Assembly: GCA_016709225.1 (NCBI GenBank)
Contig: JADJEE010000001.1
Span: 1,612,001-1,676,000, forward strand
DNA: 64,000 nucleotides
Origin: Deltaproteobacteria bacterium
GTDB taxonomy: Bacteria > Myxococcota_A > Polyangia > Nannocystales > Nannocystaceae
Direction: 5' to 3'
Positions 35,558 to 43,594 of this stretch are shown here, one piece after another (within the stretch, counting starts at the first letter, position 1; the number at the start of each line of letters is the position of its first letter). The position numbers and the translations under genes were made by a program. The notes under the pieces are model-generated. The model was not told where the DNA came from. It saw nothing but the letters and a program-made list of their open reading frames with translations, and did not search any database.

Positions 35558-37086
35558 GGCCCCTGCCCCTCCTCGCCGATGCGTCGCGCCATCGCGATCG
35601 CGCGCAGCACCGCCGCCGCCTTGGCGTGGCACTCGGCGTCCTCGGCCCCGGCGTCGGAGTCGAACACGATGCCGCTGCCGGCCTGTACGCGCAGGCGATC
35701 GTCGGCGACGGTGACCGAACGAATCGCGATCGCGAAGTCGGCCCCGCCGTCGTGGCCGAGGTAGCCGACAGCGCCGCCGTACCACTCGCGCCCGACCGGC
35801 TCGATCGCGTCGATCAGCTCGAGCGCGCGCAGCTTGGGCGCACCCGACAGCGTGCCGGCCGGGAACGCGGCCAGCAGCGCGTCGAGGGCGTCGCAGCCGT
35901 CGCGCAGGCGGCCCTGCACCTGCGACACCAGGTGCATCACCCGCGAGTAGCGCTCGACGACGAACGACTCGACCACGCGCACACTGCCGCCCTGCGCGAC
36001 CCGACCGACGTCGTTGCGACCGAGGTCGATCAGCATGACGTGCTCGGCGCGCTCCTTGGGGTCCTCGCAGAGCTCGCGCTCGAGCCGGCGATCCTCGGTG
36101 TCGTCACGGCCGCGCGGACGCGTGCCCGCGATCGGTCGCAAGGTCATCGTGCGATCGCGATCGACCCGCACCAACACCTCGGGCGAGGCCCCGACCAGCG
36201 TGGCCTCGGGCGCCTGCAGCATGTACATGTACGGCGCCGGGTTGGTCGCCCGCAGCACGCGGTAGACATCGAGCGGATCGAGCCCGGCCTGTGGCGCCTC
36301 GAACACCTGCGAGAGCACCACCTGGAACACGTCGCCGGCGACGATGTGGCGCTGCGCCTGTGCGACCGCCTCGAGGTGATGCGCCCGCGACCATGGCGGT
36401 GCGACCTGACCGGCCGGCTCGGCGATCGTCGGCAGCGCGGCCGCGGGCAGCGGCGCGAACGCGGCGGTCAGACGCGCGACGGCGTCGCGGATGCGCACGA
36501 TCGCGGCCTCGCGCGCGGCGTGCGGCCCACCCTCACCCGCGGGCAGCGTCGCGACCACCACGAACATGCGCTGGGCCAGGGCATCGAACGCGAGCACGAC
36601 CTCGGGCAGCACCAGGTCGAGGCACGGCAGCCGCGGCTCGCCGTGGTGGGGCGGCCGCGGCAGGCGCTCGATCGCCCGCACGATCTCGTGGCCCCACACC
36701 CCGACCAGTCCGCCCCAGAACGGCGGCAGCTCGGGCACGAGCTCGGCGCGCAGCGCCTGCAGCCACGCGCGCACACACGGGATCGCGGGGCCCCCTGCCG
36801 GCCCCGGCAGCGGCGCGCGACCGCTGGCCTCGATCACCACCTCGCCGGACGCGTCGACGTGCCCGCGCAGGCGCGCGCGCGCGCCGAGCCCGACGAAGCT
36901 GTAGCGCGCCCAGCGTTCACCGCCGGTCACGCTCTCGAGCAGGAACGCGGTGGGATCGATGCGGCGCGCAGAAGCGAAGAGCGACAGCGGCGTCGCGCCG
37001 TCGGCCAGCCACTCGCACCACACCGGCACCACCGGCGCGCGCGCGGCCAGCTCGGCGAAGCGTTCGGGTTCGGGCTGCACCCGCAT
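35554..37086 (-). CDS. trpE: Anthranilate synthase component I
   Basis: A 510-residue chorismate-utilising enzyme, first committed step to tryptophan. The N-terminal tryptophan-feedback motif LLESVTGGERWARYSF (about 48-63) is present, so feedback inhibition is likely. The catalytic half includes NPAPYMYMLQAPEATLVGAS, RPIAGTRPRGRDD, DLGRNDVGRV, AFPAGTLSGAPKLRALELID and QAGSGIVFDSD. ATG 37086 is 31 bp from the divergent glyA start, leaving no room for a leader-peptide attenuator. Heads the trpEGDCF operon. Confidence 0.96.
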   Translation of the reverse strand: MRVQPEPERFAELAARAPVVPVWCEWLADGATPLSLFASARRIDPTAFLLESVTGGERWARYSFVGLGARARLRGHVDASGEVVIEASGRAPLPGPAGGPAIPCVRAWLQALRAELVPELPPFWGGLVGVWGHEIVRAIERLPRPPHHGEPRLPCLDLVLPEVVLAFDALAQRMFVVVATLPAGEGGPHAAREAAIVRIRDAVARLTAAFAPLPAAALPTIAEPAGQVAPPWSRAHHLEAVAQAQRHIVAGDVFQVVLSQVFEAPQAGLDPLDVYRVLRATNPAPYMYMLQAPEATLVGASPEVLVRVDRDRTMTLRPIAGTRPRGRDDTEDRRLERELCEDPKERAEHVMLIDLGRNDVGRVAQGGSVRVVESFVVERYSRVMHLVSQVQGRLRDGCDALDALLAAFPAGTLSGAPKLRALELIDAIEPVGREWYGGAVGYLGHDGGADFAIAIRSVTVADDRLRVQAGSGIVFDSDAGAEDAECHAKAAAVLRAIAMARRIGEEGQGP

Positions 37087-37117
37087 GGGCGCGCTAGCAT
37101 AGTCTACACTGCACGCC
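37087..37117. promoter_or_regulatory. 31-bp divergent promoter region of trpE and glyA
   Basis: Only 31 bp separate two divergent biosynthetic starts. The sequence is locally AT-rich with overlapping -10-like boxes (TAGCAT, TAGTCT, TACACT; 37093-37107), all within about 20 nt of the glyA start. Both promoters must overlap each other and the coding starts, unless leaders are near zero length. No operator or attenuator is visible. Confidence 0.5.
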
Positions 37118-38392
37118 ATGACCGAGCCCCTCCGTGATCCCTCGCTGCGAGACGCCGATCCGCAGGTGTGGCGCCTCGTCCAAGGCGAGGACGCCAGGCA
37201 GCGCGAGAGCCTGCGCCTCATCGCCAGCGAGAACTACGTGTCCAAGGCGGTGCTGGAGGCCAGCGCCGCCGCGCTCACCAACAAGTACGCCGAGGGCTAC
37301 CCGGGCCGTCGCTACTACGAGGGCATGGACTTCATCGATCCGCTCGAGAGCCTGGCAATCGAGCGCGCCAAGTCGTTGTTCGGGGCCGAGCACGCCAACG
37401 TGCAGCCGTACAGCGGCTCGCCGGCGAACCTCGCGGTGCTGCTCGGGCTCATCCAACCCGGCGACGTCACGATGGGCCTCGCGCTGCCCGCCGGCGGCCA
37501 CCTCACCCACGGCTGGAAGGTCTCGGCGACCGGCATCTACTACCGATCGGTGCAGTATGGCGTGCGCAAGGACGACCACCGCATCGACCTCGACGAGGTG
37601 CGTGCGCTCGCCAAGGAGCACCGCCCCAAGTTGATCTGGGTCGGGCACTCGGCGTACCCGCGCCAGCTCGACTTCGCCGCGTTCGCCGAGATCGCCGGCG
37701 AGGTCGGTGCGCACCTGGTCGCGGACATCGCCCACATCGCGGGCCTGGTCGCCGGCGGCGTGCACCCGAGCCCGATCCCGCACTGCGCGGCGGTCACGAC
37801 CACCACCCACAAGACCCTGCGAGGCCCCCGCGGTGGGCTCATCCTCTGCAAGTCGGCCCACGCCGCCGCCATCGATCGCGCGGTGTTCCCCGGCCTGCAA
37901 GGCGGCCCGCACAACCACACCACCGCCGCGAAGGCGGTCGCGTTGGCCGAGGCCGCGACGCCAGCCTTCGCCGCCTACGCGCGACAGATCGTCGACAACG
38001 CGCGTGCGCTCGCCGAGGCCCTGATGGCGCGGGGCTACGCGCTGGTGTCGGGCGGCACCGACAACCACCTCATGCTCGTGGATCTGACCGCAACCGGCAT
38101 CTCGGGGCGCGTCGCCGGCATCGCGCTCAACCGTTGCGGCATCGAGCTCAACGGCAACGCGATTCCCTTCGACCCCCGCAAGCCGTTCGATCCCTCGGGC
38201 ATCCGCATCGGGCTCGCCGCGCTCACTTCGCGCGGCCTGACGGTCGCGCACATGGACGGCGTCGCGACCCTGATCCACGACGGCGTGGCCGAGGCGGCCC
38301 GCACCAACGGTGAGCCGAGCGCGGAGTTCTGCACGCGCATGCGCGATCGCGTGCGCGAGTTCCTCGCGCCGCATCCGGCCCCGGGGCTGTGA
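37118..38392 (+). CDS. glyA: Serine hydroxymethyltransferase
   Basis: A 424-residue PLP enzyme interconverting serine and glycine with tetrahydrofolate. Signatures: SLRLIASENYVSKAVLEA, TNKYAEGYPGRRYYEGMDFID, VQPYSGSPANLAVLLG and the PLP lysine in TTTTHKTLRGPRGG (near 231). FPGLQGGPHNHTTAAKAVA is also typical. Divergent from trpE; its product pool includes serine, the TrpB substrate. Stop overlaps the next GTG by 4 bp, so it leads a five-gene run of envelope and kinase genes. Confidence 0.97.
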   Translation: MTEPLRDPSLRDADPQVWRLVQGEDARQRESLRLIASENYVSKAVLEASAAALTNKYAEGYPGRRYYEGMDFIDPLESLAIERAKSLFGAEHANVQPYSGSPANLAVLLGLIQPGDVTMGLALPAGGHLTHGWKVSATGIYYRSVQYGVRKDDHRIDLDEVRALAKEHRPKLIWVGHSAYPRQLDFAAFAEIAGEVGAHLVADIAHIAGLVAGGVHPSPIPHCAAVTTTTHKTLRGPRGGLILCKSAHAAAIDRAVFPGLQGGPHNHTTAAKAVALAEAATPAFAAYARQIVDNARALAEALMARGYALVSGGTDNHLMLVDLTATGISGRVAGIALNRCGIELNGNAIPFDPRKPFDPSGIRIGLAALTSRGLTVAHMDGVATLIHDGVAEAARTNGEPSAEFCTRMRDRVREFLAPHPAPGL

Positions 38393-39993
38393 CGGCGATG
38401 GTGGGGCGCGCACTCGTGGCGCTGTCCTTGCTGGCGGCGTGTGGCGGGGAGCCGGCGAGCGCCGAGCCGCCGCCGCCGACCCCAGAGCCGCCGCAGTTCC
38501 GCGCGCAGGCCCATCGCGAGGCCTGGGCGCGGCTGCCAGCGCTGGCCGAGGCCGCGCTCGTGGCCAGCGATCCGCTCGCGCGGGCGCAGCTCGACGACGA
38601 CGCGCCGGTCGACCTGCCGCCCCATGGTGCGGGCGCGATCATCGATGCCCGCCGAGTGCTCGACTCGGCGTGGCGCGAGGCGAAGGACCTCGATGCCGCG
38701 CTGCTCGAGCCCGAGGCTCGCGCGCTGCTGCGGGCGATCCGCTTCGCGCTGTCGCGGGCACGCGACGGCCTGTCCCGCCGACCGCCCGCACGCACGGATC
38801 CCAACGTCATCGTGACCGAGCTCGACGAGGCGCTGACGATCCTCGCGGCCCGCGGTACCGAATGCACCGCGTGCGACGCGGCCCGCGAGCGTGCGGCCGC
38901 CGCCCTGCGCGACGGCATCGCTGCCCTGGGTGCGTGCTCGAGCGCGAGCCTGGCCCACGCGCGCACGCGACTCGACGCCCACGCCACCGCGCTCGCGACC
39001 GCGACGCCCACCGCGGGTACGCGCGCGCTGGGCCTCGCGATCGACGACGCCCGCGGGCGACTCTCGGCGATCGCCGCCGCGCTGCCGCAAGCGGCCCCCG
39101 CCGCGTGGGGTGACCCGCTGGCGGCCGCCGCGGCACCGAGCGAGGTGCGACGCCTGCCCGATCGACTCGGCGCGAGCGAGCTGCGCCGCCGACTCGACAC
39201 CGAGGAGGCCCACGTGCAAGACGCAAGGGCCAGCTACGCGGCGCTGTCGCGCGCGCTCACGCAGCTGTCCGCGATGCTGGCCAAGCATCCGGTCACGACC
39301 CCGGTGGCCACGGCGGTCGACCGCGGTCGCTGCGAGTCGCGCTGGGTCGAGCTGCAGCGCTACATCGCGGGCCAGCCGACCCTGCAGGGCGCCGCGCTCG
39401 ACTGCGCGAGCTTCGTGGACGACCTCGGCGTGCACTCCGACGCCGAGCTGACGCTCGCCCTCGTCGAGGCCGGCATCGTCACGCCGGTCGAGCGGGCCCG
39501 TCGCGCCGCGGTCACGCCCACGCTCGGGCTGGTGCGGGGCCGCATCGCGCCCCGCTCCCACCGCGACGCGCTGGCGATCGCGGTGACCTCGGGCCTGCGG
39601 GACGCCGACGCGCGTGCGCTGGTGGTCGCGCGCGCCCGCGATGCCGTGTGCGTGTCGCTGGCGGCGCTGTGGATCCACGGTGAGCTCGGCGACGATGCGA
39701 CGCTGCGCGGCGAGCTGTTCGCACCGGTCGCCGCGGCCCCCGGCGCGCCCGCCTCGCCGCGCTGCGGCGACACCACCATCGATAGCTTGATCGCGACGGC
39801 GCAGGCCGACCCACGCGCGGCCCTGGGCGCGATGGGCCTGACCCTGCTCGCGCTGGGGCCCGCCGATGTGGTCGCACTGGAGAACTTCTGGTGGCTGCCC
39901 TACGGCCTGGTGGTCGAGACCGCTCGGCCCGCCGACGCGGCACATGGCGGTGCGGCGCCGGTCGACAGCAAGACCGAGGAGCTCCGCCCTTGA
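38389..39993 (+). CDS. Large lipoprotein, unknown function
   Basis: A 534-residue exported protein. GTG 38389 overlaps the glyA stop. Leader ALVALSLLAAC has a lipobox; a Pro/Glu-rich spacer follows. The rest is helical and Ala/Arg-rich with several Cys (ECTACDAARERA, GACSSASLAHA, RGRCESRWVELQ, LDCASFVDDLG). No known domain recognised. TTGA overlap with the next gene ties it to the pseudokinase. The C-terminal part (about 330-500) has a calmer, domain-like pattern. Likely an outer- or inner-membrane-attached periplasmic partner of the kinase genes, by context only. Confidence 0.75.
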   Translation: MTAMVGRALVALSLLAACGGEPASAEPPPPTPEPPQFRAQAHREAWARLPALAEAALVASDPLARAQLDDDAPVDLPPHGAGAIIDARRVLDSAWREAKDLDAALLEPEARALLRAIRFALSRARDGLSRRPPARTDPNVIVTELDEALTILAARGTECTACDAARERAAAALRDGIAALGACSSASLAHARTRLDAHATALATATPTAGTRALGLAIDDARGRLSAIAAALPQAAPAAWGDPLAAAAAPSEVRRLPDRLGASELRRRLDTEEAHVQDARASYAALSRALTQLSAMLAKHPVTTPVATAVDRGRCESRWVELQRYIAGQPTLQGAALDCASFVDDLGVHSDAELTLALVEAGIVTPVERARRAAVTPTLGLVRGRIAPRSHRDALAIAVTSGLRDADARALVVARARDAVCVSLAALWIHGELGDDATLRGELFAPVAAAPGAPASPRCGDTTIDSLIATAQADPRAALGAMGLTLLALGPADVVALENFWWLPYGLVVETARPADAAHGGAAPVDSKTEELRP

Positions 39994-41846
39994 GCGTGGC
40001 GCCTTCGCTGTCGCCCGAGCTGCGCGCGCGGCTGGCCGCGGGTGAGCACGAGCGCGTCGCGATCGAGCTCGCCGCCGCCGGTGAGCTCACCGCCGCGGCG
40101 TGGGTGCACGAGCAGATCTGGGACTTCGCCGCCGCGGCCGACGCGTGGCTGCGGGCCGGTGATCCGCCGCGCGCGCTCGCAGCCGCGCTGCGCAGCGAAG
40201 GCACCGCCGCGATCGATCGCGTGCTGGCGTGGTTCGATCGCTGCGATGACGCCGTGGTGCTCGAGGCCGCGGCCGCGACGCTCACGCGTCGCAAGCGGCA
40301 CCACGACGCCGCACGCCTGCTGGCCCGCGCCGCCAGCGATCCACGGCGGCAGGCCGCCGCGCTCGGCGAGGCCGGCGATCGCGTGGCGGCGGCGAAGGTG
40401 CTGGCCGACGCCGGGGCGCCGCTCGAGGGCCTGCGGGTGCTCGGTGAGCTCGGCGACGGCGAAGGCGACGCGCCGGCGCACGCGCTGGCGGCCGCGTTGT
40501 CGTGGGACCTCGGCGACGCCGAGGCGGCGGCGCGTCACGCCCAGGCGGCACTGCGCCACCGCAGCGACGATGCCAGCTCGCGCACGCTGCTGGCCCGCGC
40601 GCTCACGACCCTCGGCCACGGGCTCGCGGCCGAGATCGTGCTGCCGCGGCAGGACCACGTGGCGGCGGCGTTGCCAGGGCGCTTCCGGGTGACCGGCACC
40701 TGCGGGAGCGCGTTGGTCGGCGCGGCCTACGTCGGCGTCGATCGAACCACGCTGCAGGAGGTCGAGATCCACCTGCTGCTGGCGGACCTGCCCGAGACCG
40801 GTGCGATCGATGCCGGCATCGCGGCCGCGATCCAGCGCTTCGCGACCGCGGCCCGGGCCGCCGCCGCCACCGGACATCCGGCGATCCGACCGGTGCTCGA
40901 GCTGCGCGAGGACGCCGGCCTGCTGGTGCTGCCGCGGGCCGGCGGACCGACCCTGCGCACGCTCATCCGACCGCCGGGCCTGGGCACGCTGCGCTCGCGC
41001 GCGCGGGCCTCGATCGCGTTCCTGCTCGAGGGCCTGCAGGCGGCCCACGCCCGCGGCCTCGTGCACGGCGCAGTGCTCCCCAGCAGCCTCGTCACCGACG
41101 CGCTGGGCCGCCCGCTGCTGGGGCCCTTCGGCGCCCATCACCTGCAGGGACTCGCGGCCACGCACACCGGGGCGTTCGACGAGCTGCTGGCCTGCACCGC
41201 GCCCGAGGTGCGGGCCGGCGCGGCACCGACCCAGGCCGCCGACATGTTCGCGACCGGCGTGCTGCTGGCGGCGCTGGTGACCGGCGAGCTGCGGGGTCGC
41301 GAGGGGCTCGCCGCGCTCGAGTCGGACGCGCCCGAGCTGCGGCTCGCACTCGAGCTGACCGCGCTCGATCCGGCCGCGCGCCCCGATGCGACCGCCGCGC
41401 TGGCACGACTGTCCCACGTGGTCAGCCACGTGCGCGAGCTCGAGGCGCGCGCGCCTGCGTTCGAGTCCGCCTCGCTGCCGGTGATGACCGCCGAGCACGC
41501 CGGCGGCATCACGCTCGAGGTCGCGGCGAGCTGGTCCGACGCCGAGCTCGATGCGCTGTGCGCCGTGGGCAATCCGTGGTGGCAGCCGGTGCTCGATCGC
41601 GACGGTCGCACGCTGGTGCTGGCGGCGTGGCCCCCTGGCTGTCGCAGCGTGACCGACGAGCTGGCCCACTGGCGCGAGCTGGTGCCCGAGGCCGCGCTGG
41701 CGACCGAGCACCCCGAGCTCGCCGCAGCGCTCGGCGCACGTCTGCACGCGGGCGCGTGGGTGGTCAACGCCGCGGGCCAGTGGATGCTCGCGCTCGACGA
41801 CCTGCTGCGCCGCGATCGGCCGGCCGCGGACGAGCCTTCACCATGA
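39990..41846 (+). CDS. TPR-like protein with degenerate protein-kinase domain (pseudokinase)
   Basis: About 618 residues, no membrane span. Residues 1-220 are Ala-rich helical repeats like TPRs. Residues about 230-450 follow the Hanks kinase fold but with the catalytic residues replaced: VEIH (258-261) where VAIK holds the ATP lysine, HGA (359-361) instead of HRD, GPFG (378-381) instead of DFG. The APE motif is kept (404-406), as is ADMFATGVLLAAL (DxWxxGxxL). The C-terminal 150 residues are unassigned. TTG 39990 overlaps the lipoprotein stop; GTG 39996 is an alternative. Probably a scaffold or allosteric partner of the true kinase encoded downstream. Confidence 0.8.
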   Translation: MSVAPSLSPELRARLAAGEHERVAIELAAAGELTAAAWVHEQIWDFAAAADAWLRAGDPPRALAAALRSEGTAAIDRVLAWFDRCDDAVVLEAAAATLTRRKRHHDAARLLARAASDPRRQAAALGEAGDRVAAAKVLADAGAPLEGLRVLGELGDGEGDAPAHALAAALSWDLGDAEAAARHAQAALRHRSDDASSRTLLARALTTLGHGLAAEIVLPRQDHVAAALPGRFRVTGTCGSALVGAAYVGVDRTTLQEVEIHLLLADLPETGAIDAGIAAAIQRFATAARAAAATGHPAIRPVLELREDAGLLVLPRAGGPTLRTLIRPPGLGTLRSRARASIAFLLEGLQAAHARGLVHGAVLPSSLVTDALGRPLLGPFGAHHLQGLAATHTGAFDELLACTAPEVRAGAAPTQAADMFATGVLLAALVTGELRGREGLAALESDAPELRLALELTALDPAARPDATAALARLSHVVSHVRELEARAPAFESASLPVMTAEHAGGITLEVAASWSDAELDALCAVGNPWWQPVLDRDGRTLVLAAWPPGCRSVTDELAHWRELVPEAALATEHPELAAALGARLHAGAWVVNAAGQWMLALDDLLRRDRPAADEPSP

Positions 41847-43579
41847 CCGACGACGACGCGCACGTGCACGCGCGACGATGGCTGCTCGGGCTCGCGGCGC
41901 TGCTGTTGCTGCTGACATGGTGGTCGCTGCCGCGGACGATCCAGGCCGGCGACGCCGGCGAGTTCGCGACCGTGATGCTGCGCGGCGGCGTACCCCACCC
42001 CTCGGGCTACCCGTGGATGCGCGCGCTGGGCCTGCTCGCCCGCCCGCTGTGGGCGCTGGGGCTGCCACCGGCGAGCGCGGCTGCGTTGCCGTGCGCGCTG
42101 GCGGCGATGGCCGGCTGGCTGCTGCTCGCGCGTAGCTGCATGCGCCTGGTCGCGCCGGCGCTCGCGTGCGGCACGGTGGCGTTGGTCGCAGGCGCCCACG
42201 TGGTGGTCGTGCACACCGACGACAGCGAGGTGTTCGGACCGCTGGTGCTGGTGGCCGCGATACTCATCGAGCTCGCGCTCGATCGCCGTCGCCACGCGCT
42301 CGTGGTCGGCCTCGCGATCGGCGTGGCGGTCTCGCATCACCTCACGGCGGTGTGGTTGGTGCCGCTGGCGGTCGCCGCCGCGTGGCCGCGAGAACCCGGC
42401 GTGCCGGCGCTGCTGCGGCACGGCGCGTGGGGCCTGCTCGGCAGCGCGATCGGCCTCGGCAGCTTCGTCACGCTCGCAGTCGGCGACGGGCCGTGGTGCT
42501 GGGGCGAGACCCGCAGCCTCGGGGGCCTGCTCGCCCACGTCACGCGACGCGACTACGGCACCTTCAGCCTCAGTCTGCACGACGCCGCGCCGTCGGCGAG
42601 CGCGTCGCTCGGCCGCGCGGGCAGCTCGTGGATCGACGCATGGTCGGCGGGCACGTCGACGTCGCCGTGGCTGGCCGCGATCGCGGTGGTGGCGATCGCG
42701 CTCGGGGCCGCGCGCGCGTGGCCCCGCGCCGAGCGAGGCACTGCCATCGCGCTGGCCGTCGCGTGGCTGCTGGCGGGTCCGGGCTTCGTGCTGCTGCAGG
42801 ACATCGATCCCAGCTCGCCGTTCGCCGCGTGGATCCTCGAGCGCTTCGATGTCCTGCCGCTGGTGCTCGCGACGCCACCGCTGGCGGTTGCCCTCGGCGC
42901 GGTCGCGGCCCGCGTGCCGGTGGGCTGGCCACGACGACTGGCCGCGATCACGCTCGCGACGTTGGTGACGCGGCAGCTGCTCGGCACGCTCGAGCGCGGC
43001 GTGCCAGCCGACGACGACGGCGTGCAGCGCTACGCGGTCGATCTGCTGCGCACGCCCGAGCCCGGCACCCCCGCGCTGGTGCTCGGCACCGACGACCACC
43101 GCACGTTCCCGGTGCTGTTCGCCCATGAGATCCTCGGCGAGGGTCCCGAGGTGATCTACGTCGATGCCTCACTGCTGGCGCATCCGTGGTATCGCGCACG
43201 GCTGCGCGCGGCGATGCCAGCGCTGCCCGACGTCGACAAGCCGGTGCGGATGTTGACCGCGTTGTGGCAGGAACCCGCCGGCGCCGCGACGCCGGTGTAC
43301 CTCGCCAACGACTTCTCCACGCCGTCGACGACCCTGCCCCGCGTGCCCGAGGGCGTGTTGTGGCGGGTGCTGCCGCCGCAGGCGCTGGCGACGACGCCCG
43401 AGTTGGTGCTGGAGCGGCACCTGCGGGCGCGGGCACGACTGATGGGCCCGCCGGCGGCGGTGCACTCACCGTTCGCCGCCGATCTCGCCCACGCCTGGGG
43501 CGACGTCGAGGGCCAACTCGACGTCGCACTGCGTAGGGGCGGCCGCGCCGATCTGGCGGCTCGCTTGACGCCAGAGTAG
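41843..43579 (+). CDS. DUF2723 multi-pass membrane protein (putative O-mannosyltransferase-like)
   Basis: A 578-residue protein with about 10-12 hydrophobic segments in the first 400 residues. The DUF2723 signature is clear: AGDAGEFATVMLRGGVPHPSGYP-type start (residues about 35-57), HTDDSEVFGPLVL, and AVSHHLTAVWLVPLA. DUF2723 proteins resemble GT-C glycosyltransferases acting from polyprenyl-phosphate sugars. The last 150 residues are a soluble domain (TDDHRTFPVLFAHEI, EVIYVDASLLAHPWY) also seen in the family. ATGA overlap with the pseudokinase. Substrate unknown; export-side glycosylation is a fair guess. Confidence 0.85.
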   Translation: MTDDDAHVHARRWLLGLAALLLLLTWWSLPRTIQAGDAGEFATVMLRGGVPHPSGYPWMRALGLLARPLWALGLPPASAAALPCALAAMAGWLLLARSCMRLVAPALACGTVALVAGAHVVVVHTDDSEVFGPLVLVAAILIELALDRRRHALVVGLAIGVAVSHHLTAVWLVPLAVAAAWPREPGVPALLRHGAWGLLGSAIGLGSFVTLAVGDGPWCWGETRSLGGLLAHVTRRDYGTFSLSLHDAAPSASASLGRAGSSWIDAWSAGTSTSPWLAAIAVVAIALGAARAWPRAERGTAIALAVAWLLAGPGFVLLQDIDPSSPFAAWILERFDVLPLVLATPPLAVALGAVAARVPVGWPRRLAAITLATLVTRQLLGTLERGVPADDDGVQRYAVDLLRTPEPGTPALVLGTDDHRTFPVLFAHEILGEGPEVIYVDASLLAHPWYRARLRAAMPALPDVDKPVRMLTALWQEPAGAATPVYLANDFSTPSTTLPRVPEGVLWRVLPPQALATTPELVLERHLRARARLMGPPAAVHSPFAADLAHAWGDVEGQLDVALRRGGRADLAARLTPE

Positions 43580-43594
43580 GCTCTTCGCACCAAA

